A stretch of 64,000 bases of DNA from Plecoglossus altivelis (Eukaryota > Chordata > Actinopteri > Osmeriformes > Plecoglossidae). Of the stretch, positions 14,475-26,100 are shown piece after piece. A program made the translations under genes and the position numbers. The stretch's first letter is position 1. Every line of letters begins with the position of its first letter. The stretch is from positions 8,478,324 through 8,542,323 of the forward strand of contig BROE01000005.1 of NCBI GenBank assembly GCA_036571765.1, read 5' to 3'. The notes under the pieces are model-generated. The model did not search any database. It was not told the DNA's origin and saw only the letters and a list, made by a program, of their open reading frames with translations.

Positions 14475-14500
14475 TCAGAAGAATATCTATATTCTTCTGA
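14475..14500. repeat. 26-bp perfect inverted repeat
   Basis: The arms tcagaagaatat and atattcttctga are perfect 12-bp complements separated by two bases (ct). A partial copy of the right half (gagaatatct) follows directly. There is no gene around it, and no G+C-rich stem with a T run as in a terminator; it may be a mobile-element remnant or chance. Confidence 0.75.
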
Positions 14501-16261
14501 GAATATCTGTATTCCTGCTCATCTTTCTGCGTACACTGCAGAAAAGAAGCCACTGACTAAAATCTTCAATGGCATAGAAACCTTGACACAAAAAAGATGT
14601 CTGTCATGTCTAAATGCATTGCTTTTAACTTATGAAGTACCCATCTCTTTATAAGCTACCTACAATTTCTTCACATTTTGAAAGATGCCGAACATTTTGA
14701 AACTCAAGAAGTTTTTTAATTAGACCTGCCATTTTGAATGGCTGCGGAGCTTAAAGCTATACATGTACAATAGGTCTATCAGACATACATTAATGTCCTG
14801 GAAATAATTAATGGCAGACAATTAATTAAAACGTATTGATAGACAATCACTTGCAAAATTCAATTAGAGTAGACTACGGTACAATTACACTGTTTTCAAT
14901 ACACATAGCGAGTGGGATATACAATAGTCGAAGCTTAGAACACGTACCACTCACTCTGCACGTGTGGACCCACACACGTACATATGCACACTCAAACACA
15001 AACACGTACATACACCCACTCCACTACACACGTAAACAATACACACCTTAGACTGTCTTCAGGCCAATGTTGTCTGATATGTTTCAGCATATCAGAATAT
15101 TTTCAATGATAACTGGTAAATGTAAAAAAGGAGGACAAATTCTTCATTTAAATTCCCCTTTTCTCAAAATCTCTTTGTGACATTAACCTAGAGGGAGTTT
15201 GTATTTTAATTGCTGACACCATAGCTCCTGGCTCTCTGAACCAAATAGGTCCCCTTGCAGGGTACATAATCCATTATCATAAATCAGATGCACCAACAAA
15301 GACAGGTGCTGCATGAATAATTAAAGGTCGCTACATTAGCACTTCTGTGGAGGTATGTGTCGGAACCAACGTCATTGAGCAGAGTAAAAGCACAACAGAA
15401 AACGACACTGCATGAGTCTGACTCCATCTGTCTAATGGTCTTTTTCTGACAGAGAGGATGTATTGGTCCTAAAAAGGAATTAACGAAAAAAGGCATTGAT
15501 GTAAAACAAAGAGGTTTAACACCCATGCCATATTTATGAAGATAGACAGCTTGGAACCAGGTTTGTTCCTGGTCTTGCAATGTGTCTTGGTTTCTGGTGG
15601 TTGAGTTGGTAACCTTGCCTAAACTTGTGAAGGCATGGCCAGGTTATCAGGTTCTGTGATGAGGAGTCCAGGGAGCTGGAGGCAGGGTAGGATTCACTCT
15701 TCTACTCAAGGAGAGGTCTGCTCAGGCAAAGCACCGGCACAGGGACTATTCCTGGGGTTACAGATTGCCATTCTTACATTAATTACACTTGAAGCAAATT
15801 CATTTGGATTTCTGCCCAGAGGGAGATAAGGCCTGTCGACTGACAAGATGAGGAAGGAGCCTAAAAGGAAGGAGAAATACCTTGGGTGGATGCTGTCCTG
15901 CTTAACTTTGCTGCTGCACTTTTACATTATAGTGAGTTTTACAGACTCCTGTAGCTCATCCATGGAAACGAATTCCTTTCCTATTATGTTAAGCACATGG
16001 AAAATGGCCACAGGGAAGTGAAATGCTCCCTGTATCATATTTGAAAAGCAGAAAGGATGTAGGAACAAACATATAGAACGTATTGTACATGAAGAGAAGA
16101 CAGATGAAAAATCTGGTTCTTTAAATTGAGTTCAGTCTGAGTTCTGTTTGGAGTGATTGTTATATATCTCTTTGGCATCCGCATGTAATATGCTTACAAA
16201 ATGCTATTATATAACATTGTCATGCCTTTACAGAATAATAATAACCACACAACAGCCAAAT

Positions 16262-17084
16262 ACTACAAAAAATACATCACATTTATTTGGACTGACACCA
16301 TGAGTCATCACAGAGTCATCATCTTTGTCTAATGTGTTTGGGCACTACAGGTGAGCCCCTGTCCTCCAACTCCTCTATATCCACCAGTCCATATGGCACC
16401 AAGCACTGCTTTTTGCTACCAGGACAACAGAAACTTTGACGTAGCTGACACACACCACTGTTTTTCTCTAAAGGTAACACAATGTACAAAAAGCAAGTCT
16501 GGAAATAGTAATATCCTCAGTACTATAAAAAACTTTTTTTCCCTTCATGTGTGAATAAGAAAAACAATGCACTTATCTCTACTGAGCTGTTGCTGCATTG
16601 CTTGTTAGGCAGCCAAGGGGTAAATTGATGCAGATAAGTAATGAAAAGAAGCAGCCCGGCTGATCCCTGTATTACAGCCACAGCAGCTTTCGGGGAATTG
16701 TTCACGGTCTGTGAAGCCCCAGAGCTGCAGGAGCCGTCTGGAAGTAGTTAGATGCCAGTCAATAGGAAAACGCCCCGTAAAGTTAAGGTAAATGATAAAA
16801 CAAGTCTTTCCACACAATGTACACCACAGTACAACACTACAGTGATGTTGGAAAGAATGAAAAAAACAAAGTCAAAGGTTCAGGCTCAAAATAAACAGGA
16901 AACAAAAGAGTTGAGGTGTTATCTGAGACCGTCCTTTACTGGCAGAAGCACTACCCCCTCAGCTGATCCCAGGCCCCAGGCCACGTGGGACAGGTAAGGC
17001 CAAAGCAAGCAGACAGTCTGGGGGATGGAGGAGAAGAAGGCGGCTAGGTCCCACAAGGGAGATGAGGGTGGCTTGGAGGCTTCA
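16262..17084 (-). other. cntn5: Probable cntn5 3' untranslated region
   Basis: This is the sequence from the stop codon to the first strong poly(A) site on the minus strand. The part next to the stop is G+C-rich (16960 to 17084); the distal part is AT-rich. Length would be about 820 nt. The end is set by the AATAAA at 16287 to 16282 and is an estimate. Confidence 0.5.
16282..16287 (-). terminator. cntn5: Candidate cntn5 polyadenylation signal AATAAA
   Basis: Reading the minus strand from the cntn5 stop, this is the first canonical AATAAA I find. It is followed within about 25 to 30 nt by a GT-rich run (ttggctgttgtgtggtt) that would serve as the downstream element, placing cleavage near 16262. 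Other sites further on cannot be excluded. Confidence 0.5.
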
Positions 17085-17188
17085 CTAAGAAGCTGAAGGC
17101 ACCAGAGGAACCAGGAGCAGAACCGTCCACACCAGGCCCAGTGGCAGGCCACTGTGCAACGAGCACTGTCCACTTTTGGCTCGGACAC
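17085..17188 (-). CDS. cntn5: cntn5 exon 23: GPI-anchor signal and stop
   Basis: The last coding exon gives residues 1061 to 1094. The first part, GVRAKSGQCSLHSG, holds the likely GPI attachment (omega) site among its small residues. It is followed by a hydrophobic tail, LPLGLVWTVLLLVPLVPSAS, and a TAG stop at 17085..17087. The acceptor is ctcttccag. The tail ends without a cytoplasmic segment, the mark of a GPI signal rather than a transmembrane anchor. The sequence diverges from the human tail, as is usual for this part of contactins. The exact omega residue is uncertain. Confidence 0.9.
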
Positions 17189-20100
17189 CTGGAAGAGAGT
17201 ATTATGATCACTGGTAACAATAGTCTAATGATGTAATCACTGATTCTTACTTACGTTTGCGATAAAGTAACATGCAATATCCAATAAATAAAAAACACTG
17301 ACTTATAAAACACATTATCAGGTAAGATATTTTTTCTTGCTAGTTTTACCCAGTCAATGATTCAATAATGTGATAACACGTGGCAGCCATAATGTATTTT
17401 ATTATTTCCTCACAATGACATTACGTCATGGCACATTGATCCAATATGAGTTTGTATTATATTTGTACCGGCTCTAAAATGTTAATTTACTTTGGCAGAG
17501 AAAAGGGGAAAAAAATGGACTCAAATGTATTTGTCTCGAATAGCTAATTTGGCATTTTGTACAAAATGGTGTTTCAGCTTTTGTTTGTCTTGTTCTTTGA
17601 AACGTAATTGCCAGTGCAGCAGCGAAGGTATGTGTGTGTGTGGGGGTGGTAATTAAAACAGTATTAGGAAGCAAAAAACTTGGCTTGCACAAGAGCAGCA
17701 ACTCAATTAGTGTTCCAAGAAGATATACAAAAGAGAAACCGAATAAAGCAGATGGTGTTCAGGAAGAGTGGGAGAAGGACTTTGAAGAGGGACCAAAGCC
17801 TCGTCCCTGTGCCTTACCAGAGGAAGTGAGTACTCGGACCTGTGCGCTGGCTGCCCCCTCGCCACCCTCGCTGACTGCCCGCACCTCCATGATATAGGTG
17901 CCACCCTCCGGCAATGAAAGCACCACAGAGGGGTTGATGGTCCTGGTCACCTGATGGTGTCCTCTTCCTTCTTGGCTTAGTAGGACCTGAATGACACACA
18001 TGACCTGTCTGTTGATTCAACTGGTCATCCTGCCAGAGCTAATAATACAGCAGCATATGGCTGTCCCCAGGTTACTGGCTCCCAACATGCTGCTCGTCCA
18101 CTGAGGGTGTTGGAAACGGTTTTTCACCCTCTGCAACTGACTTTTCCCATTTGAAGGCTGGTGTGACATTACCGTGTATCCAATGACGGCAGACTCATTG
18201 TCTTTTGATTTGACTGGGTCCCAGCTCAAAGACACATTATTGCCCTCTTGAATCCACATAAGGTTGCTAGGTGGTTGAACTGGAGCTGAGGAGAATAAAG
18301 TGAGAAAGAGGGCAAGAGCAAAAGAGGCCGAGGCATGGGTCTCCATCAAACTCAGAGGCATACATACATGAACCAAATAAAAGCAGATTTCCTCTATTTC
18401 CCTTCTTTATTTTTTCTCAGAAGACATTTGGAAATATGACTGTGTGTCTGTATGTTATGCAACAGTGCTGCACTCACGGTCTTTCCTGGTGTTGGCTGTG
18501 ATAGGGCTGCTGGCAGGACCCTGGCCAATGCTGTTGAAGCCTTTCACTGTGATGAAATACATGCTATTCCCCTCCAGCCCTGTCAGCACCATGGAGGTCT
18601 CATTTCCTAAAGTCCTCCTCCTCTTTCCTGACTCCTCCTGTTCCATGTCCTTCCAGTAGCACACCTACCAAACAAGCAATAAGTAAAAATACATTTGAAT
18701 CCCCAAACAGTCATTGGCACACAGATACGTGCACACTTTCACCTACACACACACACACACACAAACATTTACACACACACACACGTAGACACTCACTCTC
18801 TCTCTTTCTCTATCACACACACACAATACACATACTTCATATCCTTGCGGTCTTCCAGGACCTGGATTGGGTGGTTTCCAAGTGACCCTAATTTCCGATG
18901 AAGAAATGCTGGAAGCCTTCATGTCAGATGGGGCCTCTCTCGGCTCTGTGTAGAGAACAGTCAACTTTAGCAACCCCACTGAAAGATGTGGTGCTGCTTC
19001 TAAGCTTCCCAGAGCAATTTCATCAGAGCTAGGGTGTGAATGAATCATTCCAAATACCATGTCCAATCATACGATCATGGGACCAAGTTGTATTATACAA
19101 CACAGGTAGTCAATTAGATTTACCGATTTCTTTATCCTCTTAATTAGGCAGATCTCGACTCCTGTACTTTACATGTAACCTGTCAGGAAGACTCACCCCC
19201 TTCAGCAGAGTAGACGGTCACAACGCCGCTGAAGGGTCCATCTCCCTTGTTGTTGTACACCCCCAACTTCACTTCAAAGGGGGTTAGGGGAGGGAAGGTC
19301 TCATCTCTATACTTGTAAGTTGTGGAATCTGCTGAAGTCACCATTTTCTCCTTCCAACCTCGTGTCCCATTGGCTCGGAACGCCACAATGTACCCAAAGC
19401 CTTCACCGTTTTGGAATTCTTCTGACACAGGCTGAAAGCAAGGAAGGAGGAATATAATAGAAAACTCAGCCATGAGCATTTTTGAGTTGGTCAAATAAAA
19501 CACAACTGTCACTGATTCATTCATTCTCTTTTTATGATAATTATCAACATTATCCACCATTGCCCTTGATCATGATTTAAACGAAACTCTTTAAAATAAA
19601 TAATGTTATGGATAATATTAACAAGGTAAATCAAACATGTTGTAAATAATGCTTTGGGTGATGTAAGAGGGTTAGAACCAAACACTCCCACCTACAGAAA
19701 CATTAATTATATACTTTTCGTGCGAGACCAATATTTTCAAAGGGAAGAGGATTTGTTTTTCACTGGTATATAAATATAGCAGACACTGGTAATTGTGTGT
19801 CTGCCTGCTTGGCAGACAACAACTTGTCATCAGGTAGTCAGGGTCTAAGGAGAGGGATAGCTTTTTAATGGTACTTGGCTGAAAGGTATCGGTGTTAGGC
19901 ACAAGCACATTGGCATTAAACTTCTGTAATTGAAAGGCATATCATTAACATATTTCTATTTTGGAAATCCTCTTTTGTGAGAGCGATGTGTGCAATAACA
20001 TGTTGAAAAGAAAGGAATAATATCAAAATGTCAATAAGTCCCAGATGAATTCTTCTGCCTTTCAGCTGTAATGAAATAAATCACTTGTAAATGTCATGCT

Positions 20101-23100
20101 CTTTGATAGCAAGCATGAACACTTCAGTTAATTGGGATCACTAGATTCACGTAACATTTGCAAAGACACCTTTGAATGGATGTTAAATCTACTGCATACA
20201 GTATTTACCAGCAGCTTGGGATCTCGGTGTCAGATTAGGGGTAACTACAAAATGTGTTTCAAGCCAATGGACAGACAAATGCATCATTTTGTTCTTTTCA
20301 GTTCCATGTTCTTTGTACGTACAATAATGTAGGATGTAAAACTGCAGCAGTAAGTCGTTAATATAAAATGATCAACATTCAGTTATGGTCATAGAAATGA
20401 TACCATAGAATGCTGTCAATTTCCTTGCTGGGATCTACATATTAGAAAAAAATACCAATCAATCTGGTCCAAAATATCCACAAAGCTTAAAACTAAAAAC
20501 GCTTCACTGCTAACGTTCTGGTCCAATGACAGTAATAACAAACTCCATCTGCTTCAGTGTTTGTTTGAGATTTGATGTGGGTTTTCATCCATTGCAGAAG
20601 TTGAGGTATTTGGGACACTCATGTTTGGGTTCTGCCATTGATGTCTGTCTGCTGTGTTCCTAAAGAGATGATCCTGGGAGCTGTCTCCAACACCTGCTAC
20701 ACATTTAATGGAACCAAATGCAATTTATTAGGGGAGATGGAAATGTAATTAAAATGTGAGCTGCCTGAATTAAATCTTAGGCTAAATTAAATAAATGACA
20801 AACAGCTGTACACTCCGGTTTCTAGCATCACGTCTGTCATGTCATGATATGATGATTTGCACAGGCTTCAATATAATAATGTCCCCTTAAGGCTTCACCC
20901 AGATTAGACAAGCAGCCTCTGAGAGGCGATATGAAGGATGGAGATGTAGTTCACATCTTGCTCTACTAGGGCCGATCTCCATGGCTGTCTAATTAACAAG
21001 CAAGGGATGCTCGTGGAAAATGAATTAGCTTCCATCACAATTCCTAATCAGAGATTGCTTGGCTTTTGAAGGGATGCCTCAGAATGTAGGCATCTAAAAG
21101 CAGCGAGCCCTTCGCTCATCTGTTAAGTGCAGTATGAAAAGGCTTCTTCAAGTCGGCATAATTCTCCTAGTTGGTGGCATGCAACCCGCTGAGTTTAAGG
21201 ATGATGACGAAAGAGGTATCTGTAATGGTCCTCTTCGTAGTTTACCATGAACCAGAAAATGGTCTCCCTAATGAGACGGCTGAGAGAAGGAGCAGTGACT
21301 GTTTAGTTATCTATCCTGCTTAATAACCCTGCCTACCACTGCTACACAGCCTTTGACAGCTGTCCACTGCTGATTGGAGAGGATGGGCTGTCGTAGACTC
21401 ATATGGCCTGACTGCCAAAAGGACCTAACATTTTCGCTCCATCTCCTTCCATATTCATCTCCATTGATCAGCGACAAAACCTTGATTCGTTTCCAAAATA
21501 ATAAGTAGGGCAGAGATAAAATTGTCTTGGAAATAATGACCAAATTGGCTGAAGCAGGGCCCCGCTGAAATAGAGCATGTGGACATTGGCACATGATTAG
21601 CCTCTAAATTGACAAACGTATTGATGGGTGAACAAATCCTGACTCATTGACTATGGGCAGTGGGTCACTGTAACTTGCTTTGATTTCCCAAATAAGCTTC
21701 AGTGCAACTGAGAGTAAATGCCTAAGAAATAGTAGCACATAAGGAGCAATAGGAAGTAGGATTATATTTTTGTTATTCTAACAGCTTTCTTGAGTGATTA
21801 GGTAAAGAAGAATGTTCTTCACCTCATGTGAAAGTTATTTTCCACATGCCAGTTGGGCTTTGTCCTAAATAACCACAAGTACAACCATCCTTCACATGCA
21901 CATCTGTTCACCATTCCCCAGTTAATAGCACCTTTAACTGCCCTCATCTGAAAACCCTACAGCTTAGATCATTGCGTGCTCATCTGTAAAATGCTATCCT
22001 CAAAGCTCCCTGAAAAGCCAAAGGTGCTATTCTCTATTGACAAACATATCATGCTAATGCTGTGTCCTCTTAAAATGGGTGTGGGGTAAATCTCATTGTG
22101 TACAAGCATTGTGAAGCATGGGATTCCTAACAGATGCTCCCAAAATATCCTTGGATTTATGGAGGGATTGCTTCAAGACTGAAGGTTAATCATCAGTCAT
22201 GCCTCTCTGGTGAGACCAAACTTGTAATTCACTCTGCTGAGCGACTGCTTCATCACACTCTGCCTGGCTACAACACTGCAGGCAGAGTCACACAAACGCT
22301 TTAGTTTACAATGGTTCAAATCTTGATTTCTGCAGCAACTGAAAACAGGTAGGATTTTTCTACCACTTACTGTTTTTATCGTGCTGTTTCGAAAATGGGC
22401 ACATTTGAAACTGCTATCCACACCATTTCAAACAAACAATCAATTGTATCACACTGAGACGTCAGTCTGAAGTATGTGACGTCTAGGTGGCATCGAATGT
22501 CTTTACATCTAGGCTCCCAGCTCACTGATAAAGCTCATCTTCAATTAAGTGAATGTAAACTAATAGGATCATCTGTAGGTACTTAAGACAATCATTAACC
22601 AGACCAGTCCCTCCAATGCTTAGGAATCCACAGTACAAGCCTTGTCCATCAACCACGCTTAATCACCTTCAAAATGTCTGACAGATTTTCCCTGGTAAAA
22701 GTGAAGTGAATAAAAGGCATATACTGTGGCAACCTATGATCATTAGAGCTACGCTCCACTCCGGCATACTCCATCACACAGACTTCATAACTTATTGACA
22801 GTTCACTTCATAGGGGCGTAAAGTTACAGTAGACCCTGCAATCTGTAAATATGGTGGCTGGGAGTGAGCCTAACAGACTGGTTTCGTTTCATAAAGGTGG
22901 AGACTGCAGCAATACCAGTAGAGGACAAACATCGCCATTTATAATTCTAAACTAGTGTCAATTTTTAAATATGTGACACATGGGCATTTGGTCACATTTG
23001 TCATTACTTTTCTGTTGTCCCGAGGTTAACAGAAGACCTTACCTCCCACGAGATGACCAGTTCGTGCCTGCGGCCATTTCCCCCGCTCACATTAGCTGGA

Positions 23101-26100
23101 GCCACTGCTGGCACTGTGTAACACACAAGAGCAACACAACATTTCTCTTACTTAACAAAGAAGAGATGTTGACAGAGTCCCTTCAACTAAGTCTTTAAGT
23201 AGAACCCTTTGTGTACATGTTAGATTGTTTTAGAGCTGTATAGTCCTAAAACAAAACAACATTTGTTGATTCAACGGCCAGCTAAGAATCCACTTAATGC
23301 ATGACCAAAACACTCATTAACCGTGTCAAGCTTGTTAATTGGTTTGTATAGATAAGGCTAGTATGGTATGGTATTTTTTTATTACCCTTCACCTTTGTTA
23401 TTTTCTCAACATGAAACTTCGAGTTTAGCGAGCCTGCATATTTGATCCAAACTGTCAAAGTGAGGTGTTGCCCATAAATAGTTGATTCTGCCACGTTTTC
23501 GCCTCCGGGTATGAGTGCCTGGGCGCTTTAGCTCAAACACTAAACTTATCTAAATTCAAGTAAGCAGCTTATTTTCAATGTCTAAGCCAATTAAAATGGA
23601 GAAGGTTCACAAAGGGAATGCAGCGTGGTCATGAGGAGTTGTGTTGGGCACCAACTAGGTACATAATATCACTGCACATCACACTGCACAGTTTATAATA
23701 TAACTACAACCAACATGTTCAGCATGATTTTAAATGCAATGTCGCTCAGTGATATTGAACATCTTAATCACAACCATAACAGAATAGTTGAGTGAAGATT
23801 GGCGATACTATTTTTTTCTGTAGGCGGATGACTTTTACCTGCTTCTTTTGTCCTAACTCCTCTGGAAGGAGCGCTGGGGTCCCCGGTCCCAATAGCATTG
23901 CTGGCAACTACTCTAAATTCATACTCCACCCAGGGGTTGAGGTCCACAGCCATGGCTGACTCTAGGTCCCCTATGACTCGTTCTGGGTCTGTGAAGAAAA
24001 AGCCATTGCACCTTACTTATGGAAGGCAATTCCTGTGGCGCAGTAATATATATGTCAGTGAATGGGCTAATGTACTGACTATGCACTCAGTTATATTTGT
24101 ATTCACCATTTCAGAGATAGTCTCTGTAAAGCAGGGATGTGGGGATAAGCCTATATCTTGTATCTTGTAAATGAATAGCTGACCAAGAGAGTGCATTCAT
24201 AACACAAATGAGCTGGCAGATTCTCACTGGCTTAGCTCACTAGTCCCCATATGTTCAGACTGGTCTGTTGCTAGCAACCTCTTATCATCCGGTGCACATT
24301 ACAAAGAGGCCACTCTTTCAAGCTGCTACTCAAACATGAGCTGATAACTCTGTTTGTAAGGCCTGGGAGCTAAAAGCCCCCTCTGCTTCATGCTAATCTT
24401 AACAAGTTCACCACTTACAATGTGTCACCGAGACCCTAATTGTGTTTCATCACCATTAATGTTGTTCAACAGCAGTAATGGTAGAGGAGTAATGAACAAG
24501 GTGATATTATATATATGTGCGTGTGTCCGTGCACATGCATGTATGTGTAGGGATAAATCATGATCAGGTCATACAATCTTTTATTTTCGACCATTCCCAG
24601 TATGTTCAGGACGTAAACATAATTTACAGGATTTTAGCTGGCTATTATCCTTTGACATGTCAGGGTAGTAATAGATGAGTTGGCTGTCAAAAGCAAAAAA
24701 TAAAGCCTGACAGTCAAGTAACATCTTGGTGCAGTACATTTACAGTCCCACAGCACTCTGGATGAACAGAAGCCTGCTTTGTAATTCCTGCCAAAAGAGG
24801 TTAATTTTCCTTTACCCTTTGACACGATTTTGCATGCAATTTCAACCACTGACACCTAATAAGAGCTCAACAGATTTTTCATTAATCTCCATTGAACAAC
24901 AGCCAAGTTCAAACTTAAAATGACAGTTGAAACGAGGACAACAGTCAAACTTTTTGAAACCCTTGCTACTTTGAGAATAAACTGACTTCAGACTTTCAGC
25001 ATCAGCGTTGAGTACGAATTAAAAATTGTTTGCTGAGGGAGTTAGAGGACTCCTCAAAAGATAAAAATACATTAAAGTGGCAACGACTCACCTGAACCTG
25101 CAATGATATTTTCAGTAATATATTCCTGTAACAGTGATCTTACACTTGTTAGCTCAGCTCTACACCTAAAGACATTTAGCAAGAGGCAGATTTCTGAGCT
25201 GACTTCTACCTCTAGCCACAGCAGGTCCCCCATTCCCCTAGATCCAGTGGTTACATTTTCCTTTCTATTGATTACCTGTTCTGACAGTCTGCCAGCCTAA
25301 TGAAAATGGGCTGCGGGCCTGTAAATTATAGGTACTGATAGGGCTGTGGTTGTCCACCCCACGACTCCAGGACAGAGTGGCGGTGGTGTCTGTGATCTCC
25401 TCTACTATCACCACTCCAGGGGGTCCTGGGGGACCTGGTGGGGAGAGAAGAAGGTCACGAGACACAGAGACTAAATTACAAACCTAAACAGCTGGACCAC
25501 TGAGGCGAGACCTCAATGCGGCTGCACACACCCCACCAGACAAGAAAAGCAACCCAATCTCCTTTGCTGTTTAAATGAATACCGAATGAGCTGGTTCACA
25601 TTACCATGTCTTTAACACGCACGGTTGCTATTAAAATCCATGCATGCAATCACGCGAGTATGCAGGGAGCAGGGAAATTAGGTGTCCATAGCGAAGACTT
25701 CAATACATTTCCCTCTTGTAATCTCACAGAGCACAAACACAAACACAACGACTTACTTAACCATACTAGGATTTGGGCGGACATAGATCTCTTGCCAAGG
25801 ATTACATGCTGATTAAGGGCTACTGACGCTTTTTCTCAGGCTTTTTGGAGGCGGTTTGTCAGCTCTGGTGAGCATGATTGTGTCACGGCAGACTGTCCTC
25901 TGTTTGATACAACCAAACATATGTTTACCTCAGCCTTCAGAAGTAAATGTAATCTGCAAGTGCAGCAAACGTCTAAGGGCTCTAGGGGTAACAGCTGTAA
26001 ATGAAAAGCTGACAGCTGGTACGCCCAATGAAAACCAATGTTTTGTGTCCCCAAGAAGGGCCCATTAAAAGGTTGCATTGAAAGGTAGATTAGCATTTTA

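Larger units (their letters stand above)
2441..16261. other. Intergenic region between arhgap42 and cntn5
   Basis: About 13.8 kb separates the arhgap42 promoter from the likely cntn5 polyadenylation site. I recognise no protein-coding or RNA gene here. Open frames of 60 to 170 codons occur on both strands (the longest is 7858..8367, minus) but lack family resemblance and splice structure. Some stretches are dense in homeodomain-type TAATTA/ATTAAT words and look like candidate enhancers (3000 to 5300 especially). A perfect 26-bp hairpin lies at 14475. CA-rich low-complexity sequence occurs around 14960 to 15050. No intact transposon ends were seen. Confidence 0.6.

Noticed and set aside
17634..18659. 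Several plus-strand frames and off-frame minus frames over the fibronectin exons
   Set aside because: All are shadows of the real cntn5 exons.
23839..25434. Assignment of the gene to contactin-3, -4 or -6
   Set aside because: Ig and FNIII layout is shared, but the N-terminal extension, KARLRKSQAVLEIPN, YWKDMEQE and WKEKMVTS fit contactin-5 as I recall the family.
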